The notes beneath the pieces were generated by a model, which had not been told where the DNA came from, made no database searches, and saw only the letters and a list, made by a program, of their open reading frames with translations. The translations under genes and the position numbers were made by a program. DNA of 55,329 nucleotides from a virus, in the IMG/VR virus record IMGVR_UViG_3300021091_000091, positions 1-55,329 of that record, one strand, 5' to 3'. Below, piece after piece: positions 52,336 through 55,329 of the stretch (position 1 is its first letter; every line of letters begins with the position of its first letter).

Positions 52336-53741
52336 TTTAATTCGGCGTTTTTTAATTCTCTTGCTAAATCATGCATAATTCTTTTTGTAAATTGAACTGA
52401 ATCTTTACCTAAAAATGATATACCTGAAATGTTTGTAATATCTTTATGTCCACCTGATTGTTTTACAATTAAATCGTATGCTGAAATGGTTATTGTTTCT
52501 AATTTTTGTTTTTCAGGCTCAGTAAGATTATTATAATGCTTTTTGGAAATTGCATCTATTAAATCTTTTTTATCATCATTAGGTATTCCTTTTGCTTCTT
52601 TACCAAATAATGCGGATAGGTCTTTTAGTGTGAATCCAAAAGAACGTTCAGAACCTAAAGTAAGTATATCAGATTCCATTTTCTTTTTTATATCTCTAAA
52701 TGTAAGTTGTTTACTGTCTAAATAACTTTTATATTTTTTTAATATCTTCATCGCTATATCACCCAAATTAAATTGATTTACACCCTTTTTAAATGGATTT
52801 TTTGAAGCTTGTACTAATCCCATAGGATATCCTAAAATCATATAATGAGCATCAGGATTCGTTTTAAATGGAATATATCTATCATACCCACCACCTCTAA
52901 GATTACCCATACCATATTGAACAATTACATTACCAACTTTTCCATAATTTCCATTTTCCAAGTTTTCAATATCTCTATTACGAGATAAATCCCTTTGCAT
53001 TTTTTCAGGTCTTTGAGAATGAATATAAACTGCTTGTGGAATATCTAAATCTTCTGGTTTTAATCCTGCTGCTTTAGCGTTTTTCATAGTAACATTAAAA
53101 ATACTAATCAAAGATGGATTTGCTTCCATTACTATTTTTTCTAAAAATCTTGGTTGATTTTTAAATGCTAATAACACTTTATTTGCAACAAATCCCATAG
53201 CCACTCTATTTTTTGAAGATGATTTACTTCTATCATACTTAAAAGCTGTTGCTATAAATTCATCTACATCAATTCCTTGTCTTGCAAAATCCGCTGAATC
53301 AACTGTTGAAATAATTTTTATATCTTCGTTTGGAAATATATCATTCGGTGAAAGTTCTTGAGAAATTGTTTCTACGTTTGATGGTTTCTTTTTAAAGCTA
53401 GATGCAGTTCCTCTTTCTACTCCACTTTGAGATTCATGATGGTCAGTATGTATTGTTACACCTGGTTTTCCGTGTGCAAAATCTACTAAAACAACCATAT
53501 GACCTGGAGTTGGTTTTGGTGCAGAATATTCTCTACCACCATATTGTATGTGCTCAGCATTTACAACTTTTATACCATACCTTTCTAAGTATGCTTTCAT
53601 TCCGATTGCACTTGTTACTCCATCCAAGTCCATATGAAAGTATAAATCAGCCTTATTATTTTCTTTTGCTAATCTTCGTATATCTCTAATTCCGGATTCG
53701 GTGAGTAATACCTCATTTAACAAATTAGAAAGCTTAATCAT
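52332..53741 (-). CDS. Tagged DHH-family phosphoesterase
   Basis: 469 residues. MIKLSNLLNE-V and a further LLTE-S at 12-15 are tag-type cleavage sites. The DHH motifs follow in order: FHMDLDGVTSA (35-45; D38, D40), LVDFAHG (85-91; D87), DHHES (100-104) and a VDSADFARQG segment near 150. DHH enzymes include RecJ, nanoRNases and cyclic di-AMP phosphodiesterases. The second domain has RGGGYDRYIPF instead of the usual GGGH...A of DHHA1, so the substrate cannot be named. If packaged, it would act very early in infection, for example on RNA, DNA ends or signalling nucleotides. Confidence 0.72.
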   Translation of the reverse strand: MIKLSNLLNEVLLTESGIRDIRRLAKENNKADLYFHMDLDGVTSAIGMKAYLERYGIKVVNAEHIQYGGREYSAPKPTPGHMVVLVDFAHGKPGVTIHTDHHESQSGVERGTASSFKKKPSNVETISQELSPNDIFPNEDIKIISTVDSADFARQGIDVDEFIATAFKYDRSKSSSKNRVAMGFVANKVLLAFKNQPRFLEKIVMEANPSLISIFNVTMKNAKAAGLKPEDLDIPQAVYIHSQRPEKMQRDLSRNRDIENLENGNYGKVGNVIVQYGMGNLRGGGYDRYIPFKTNPDAHYMILGYPMGLVQASKNPFKKGVNQFNLGDIAMKILKKYKSYLDSKQLTFRDIKKKMESDILTLGSERSFGFTLKDLSALFGKEAKGIPNDDKKDLIDAISKKHYNNLTEPEKQKLETITISAYDLIVKQSGGHKDITNISGISFLGKDSVQFTKRIMHDLARELKNAELK

Positions 53742-54202
53742 TATCCCTTACATTTCCTCCAGCTACCGCCTTTTCCTTTGTAATTTTTTGCAGCCCATCC
53801 ATTTGCGTACGCTGATGGATAAACATCAAACTTCTTTTTAGCTGCTGCTTTAGATGCTGCCCATTTACCCGGATCGGTTGGACAATTCTTTTCTAAGAAT
53901 AATTCCATTTTTTGTTCTACAGTTAATACTTTTTCCATATTTTCGTTTTTCTTTTTCTTTTTACCAGCACAATGTGCTTTTTGTGAGAATCCTTTTGGGT
54001 TACTACAATTTATAGATTTTTTATATTTTTGTGACCAACCTTCTTTTACTTTTTTTGGTTTTTCTTTTTTAAATGGATTTGGATTTTCTTTACTACCTCT
54101 ATAATCATAAGCAAATTCATGCTTTTCTGGATTTACTTTTTTGACATCGTATTTCTTTCCAGTTTCTCTATTTTTAACAAATATATCAGATAGACGTATC
54201 AT
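53741..54202 (-). CDS. Tagged basic protein, DUF-type phage family
   Basis: 153 residues, strongly basic. It starts MIRLSDIFVKN: same opening as the tag but no glutamate, so cleavage may be lost or shifted. KSINCSNPKGFSQKAHCAGKKKKK and DPGKWAASKAAAKKKFDVYPS are patterns I know from many T4-like and marine phages, in proteins of unknown function. The basic character suits binding to packaged DNA. TAATG overlap with the gene upstream. Confidence 0.65.
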   Translation of the reverse strand: MIRLSDIFVKNRETGKKYDVKKVNPEKHEFAYDYRGSKENPNPFKKEKPKKVKEGWSQKYKKSINCSNPKGFSQKAHCAGKKKKKNENMEKVLTVEQKMELFLEKNCPTDPGKWAASKAAAKKKFDVYPSAYANGWAAKNYKGKGGSWRKCKG

Positions 54203-54549
54203 TATTCTCCAGTTTTTTCTTTTATAATTAACTCACCTAAAACTTCTAATAATCCAACTATTTTTTGAAATTGTACTGCATCAGGTTTTTCACTTGCCAT
54301 CAATTTATGCAAAGATTCCATATATTGATTATAAGATGAAGTTGCTTTTTCTAAATTAAACTTACCTTCTGCTGCTTCTTTATAGTGTGGAAGTTTTACT
54401 ACAAAGTGTTCATATGTAAGAATTGCAGGTCCACCTTTAGCTTTTGCATCAGATGCTATCTTAGTTGCACCGTCCAATCTCTTATTTGCAAAATCAGATA
54501 TTTTCATATCCTCAAATTCTTCTTTTAATATTTCAGATAATTTAATCAT
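54202..54549 (-). CDS. Tagged small helical protein
   Basis: 115 residues. MIKLSEILKE-E tag with an L-K-E motif, then soluble helices (SSYNQYMESLHKLMASE). No catalytic motif or membrane segment. TAATG overlap with the gene upstream. A packaged internal head protein is the most likely role; family not recognised. Confidence 0.65.
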   Translation of the reverse strand: MIKLSEILKEEFEDMKISDFANKRLDGATKIASDAKAKGGPAILTYEHFVVKLPHYKEAAEGKFNLEKATSSYNQYMESLHKLMASEKPDAVQFQKIVGLLEVLGELIIKEKTGE

Positions 54550-54863
54550 TATGCACCTGTTTTTACAAATGTTGGTTTTTGACCTTTTGATTTTTCACCA
54601 CCTTTCTTACTATCTCCTGCCTTAGATTGAGCTGCTCTTTTTCTTTTTACAAATGATGCTCTACCATCAGGCCCTAACTTAGCTGCTTTATCTTTTGATA
54701 AACATGCCGCATATGCCGAACCTTTTTTACTATCACCACACTTACCTACTTTCTTACCTTTGGAATCATATCTATCCCAACCACCTCCGGATGATGAACC
54801 ACCACCACCTTTACCAAACCATTTACGAAGGTCTTCTCCTATTATATCTCTTAGCAGTATCAT
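54549..54863 (-). CDS. Tagged Gly/Ser/Lys-rich protein
   Basis: 104 residues. Starts MILLRDIIGE-D, a tag variant ending in I-G-E. The body is disordered, rich in Gly, Ser and Lys (GGGGSSSGGGWDRYDSKGKK...), with two cysteines in KCGDSKKGSAYAACL. Similar short basic sequences occur in other T4-like phages. Likely DNA-binding internal protein. TAATG overlap with the gene upstream. Confidence 0.65.
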   Translation of the reverse strand: MILLRDIIGEDLRKWFGKGGGGSSSGGGWDRYDSKGKKVGKCGDSKKGSAYAACLSKDKAAKLGPDGRASFVKRKRAAQSKAGDSKKGGEKSKGQKPTFVKTGA

Positions 54864-55135
54864 TAGAATGCTATTGTTACGATTTCATTATCTATTTCCA
54901 CCCAACGAACTCTGAGTGATACTAATTTTTTCATATCATCGGCTTCAAGTCTATATCCGTTTCCCATTGTTTGTCTTGCTTCAATATCAACAATATATCC
55001 GTGAATACCTTGAAAAATTTGTGTATTTTCTCCACCAATTATTTTTTCAAAAGCCATTACTTGCTTTTTTCTTTGTGGGTCCAGTTGATTAAACTGAATT
55101 TCTTCCGCTTCGTTGAGTTGTGTAAGTCTAATCAT
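54863..55135 (-). CDS. Tagged small protein
   Basis: 90 residues. MIRLTQLNE-A is a short form of the tag, L-N-E then A, the best match to the T4 gp21 consensus. Then a small alpha/beta domain (IFQGIHGYIVDIEAR, VSLRVRWVEIDNEIVTIAF). First complete gene of the tagged operon in the window, nine bases past the stop of the partial gene at the edge. Family not recognised. Confidence 0.65.
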   Translation of the reverse strand: MIRLTQLNEAEEIQFNQLDPQRKKQVMAFEKIIGGENTQIFQGIHGYIVDIEARQTMGNGYRLEADDMKKLVSLRVRWVEIDNEIVTIAF

Positions 55136-55144
55136 TTTATTTTT

Positions 55145-55329
55145 TTATTTTGCTAATAATCCAACTCCTAAACCTATACCTACCCCAACAGCAGCACCTT
55201 TGAATTTATTCCAAAATGCTTTTCTTTTAGCCACTTTAAGGTCTTTTTTTAGTAAGTCACTTACTTGTTGTTGTAATTCAAATTGTTTAGATTTATATGC
55301 TATTGCAGAATCGGCACTTACTAATGCTG
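55145..55329 (-). CDS. Partial membrane-anchored coiled-coil protein (C-terminus)
   Basis: The last 60 residues of a gene that begins beyond the window, ending at the TAA at 55145-55147. A coiled coil (about 15-30, YKSKQFELQQQVSDLLKKDL) is followed by a basic patch and a Gly-rich hydrophobic C-terminus (FKGAAVGVGIGLGVGLLAK), which could be a membrane anchor or glycine zipper. The pattern is seen in small phage lysis or structural proteins; nothing more can be said from the fragment. Confidence 0.6.
   Translation of the reverse strand, partial: ALVSADSAIAYKSKQFELQQQVSDLLKKDLKVAKRKAFWNKFKGAAVGVGIGLGVGLLAK

Noticed and set aside
1-55329. tRNA genes in the gaps
   Set aside because: The gaps are short and AT-rich with no cloverleaf-like TTCRA segment; none was supported.

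Overview
The window is a contiguous piece of an AT-rich, T4-like myovirus genome. The likely host is a member of the Bacteroidota: three gaps carry the host-type promoter pattern TTTG-N19/20-TATATTT(G/A/C), and most starts lack a strong Shine-Dalgarno sequence. All genes read on the minus strand except one small regulator-like gene (25931-26107, +). Coding density is very high, many junctions are TAATG or ATGA overlaps, and no gap exceeds 200 bases. I saw no tRNA, rRNA, CRISPR array, integrase or insertion sequence.

Layout in transcription order (high to low coordinates). 55329-50409: a translationally coupled operon of small proteins, most starting with the same roughly ten-residue tag (M-I-K/R-L-x-x-I/L-L-x-E). 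It resembles the T4 capsid-targeting sequence that prohead protease gp21 removes; the operon also holds a DHH phosphoesterase and an Ntn-hydrolase. 50357-39142: baseplate and hub (gp5-like spike, M15 and CHAP-like peptidases, gp25, gp6, associated proteins). 39139-30872: large structural proteins. 30870-26097: GIY-YIG-like nuclease, a small unknown gene, primase, and a fused gp47-gp46 recombination nuclease. 25840-17088: a 2784-residue tail fibre and its chaperone. 16728-12284: a sugar-activation and glycosyltransferase cassette flanked by two paralogous coiled-coil genes. 11801-9267: a tagged nucleotidyltransferase-ligase fusion. 9215-1: packaging and head genes (gp16 candidate, gp17, gp20, gp21, scaffold candidates).

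Two systems stand out. (1) A compact heptosylation module: HldE-type kinase and nucleotidyltransferase as separate genes, a TibC-like O-heptosyltransferase with a four-cysteine metal-finger pattern, and a three-part glycosyltransferase/methyltransferase/GT25-like enzyme. It sits next to the Ser/Thr-rich giant fibre and behind a host-type promoter, which suggests ADP-heptose-dependent glycosylation of a virion protein. (2) A predicted packaged-protein arsenal: about nine proteins carry the capsid-targeting-like tag, some with further internal cleavage motifs, so the prohead protease may process them as polyproteins.

Two promoter classes appear to separate expression phases. An ATATTTAT element (the reverse complement of the T4 late -10 core, read in the direction of transcription) precedes most structural and tagged genes. 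The host-type promoters precede primase/gp46-47, the glycosylation cassette and the terminase genes. All functions are read from sequence patterns by eye; no database search was run.
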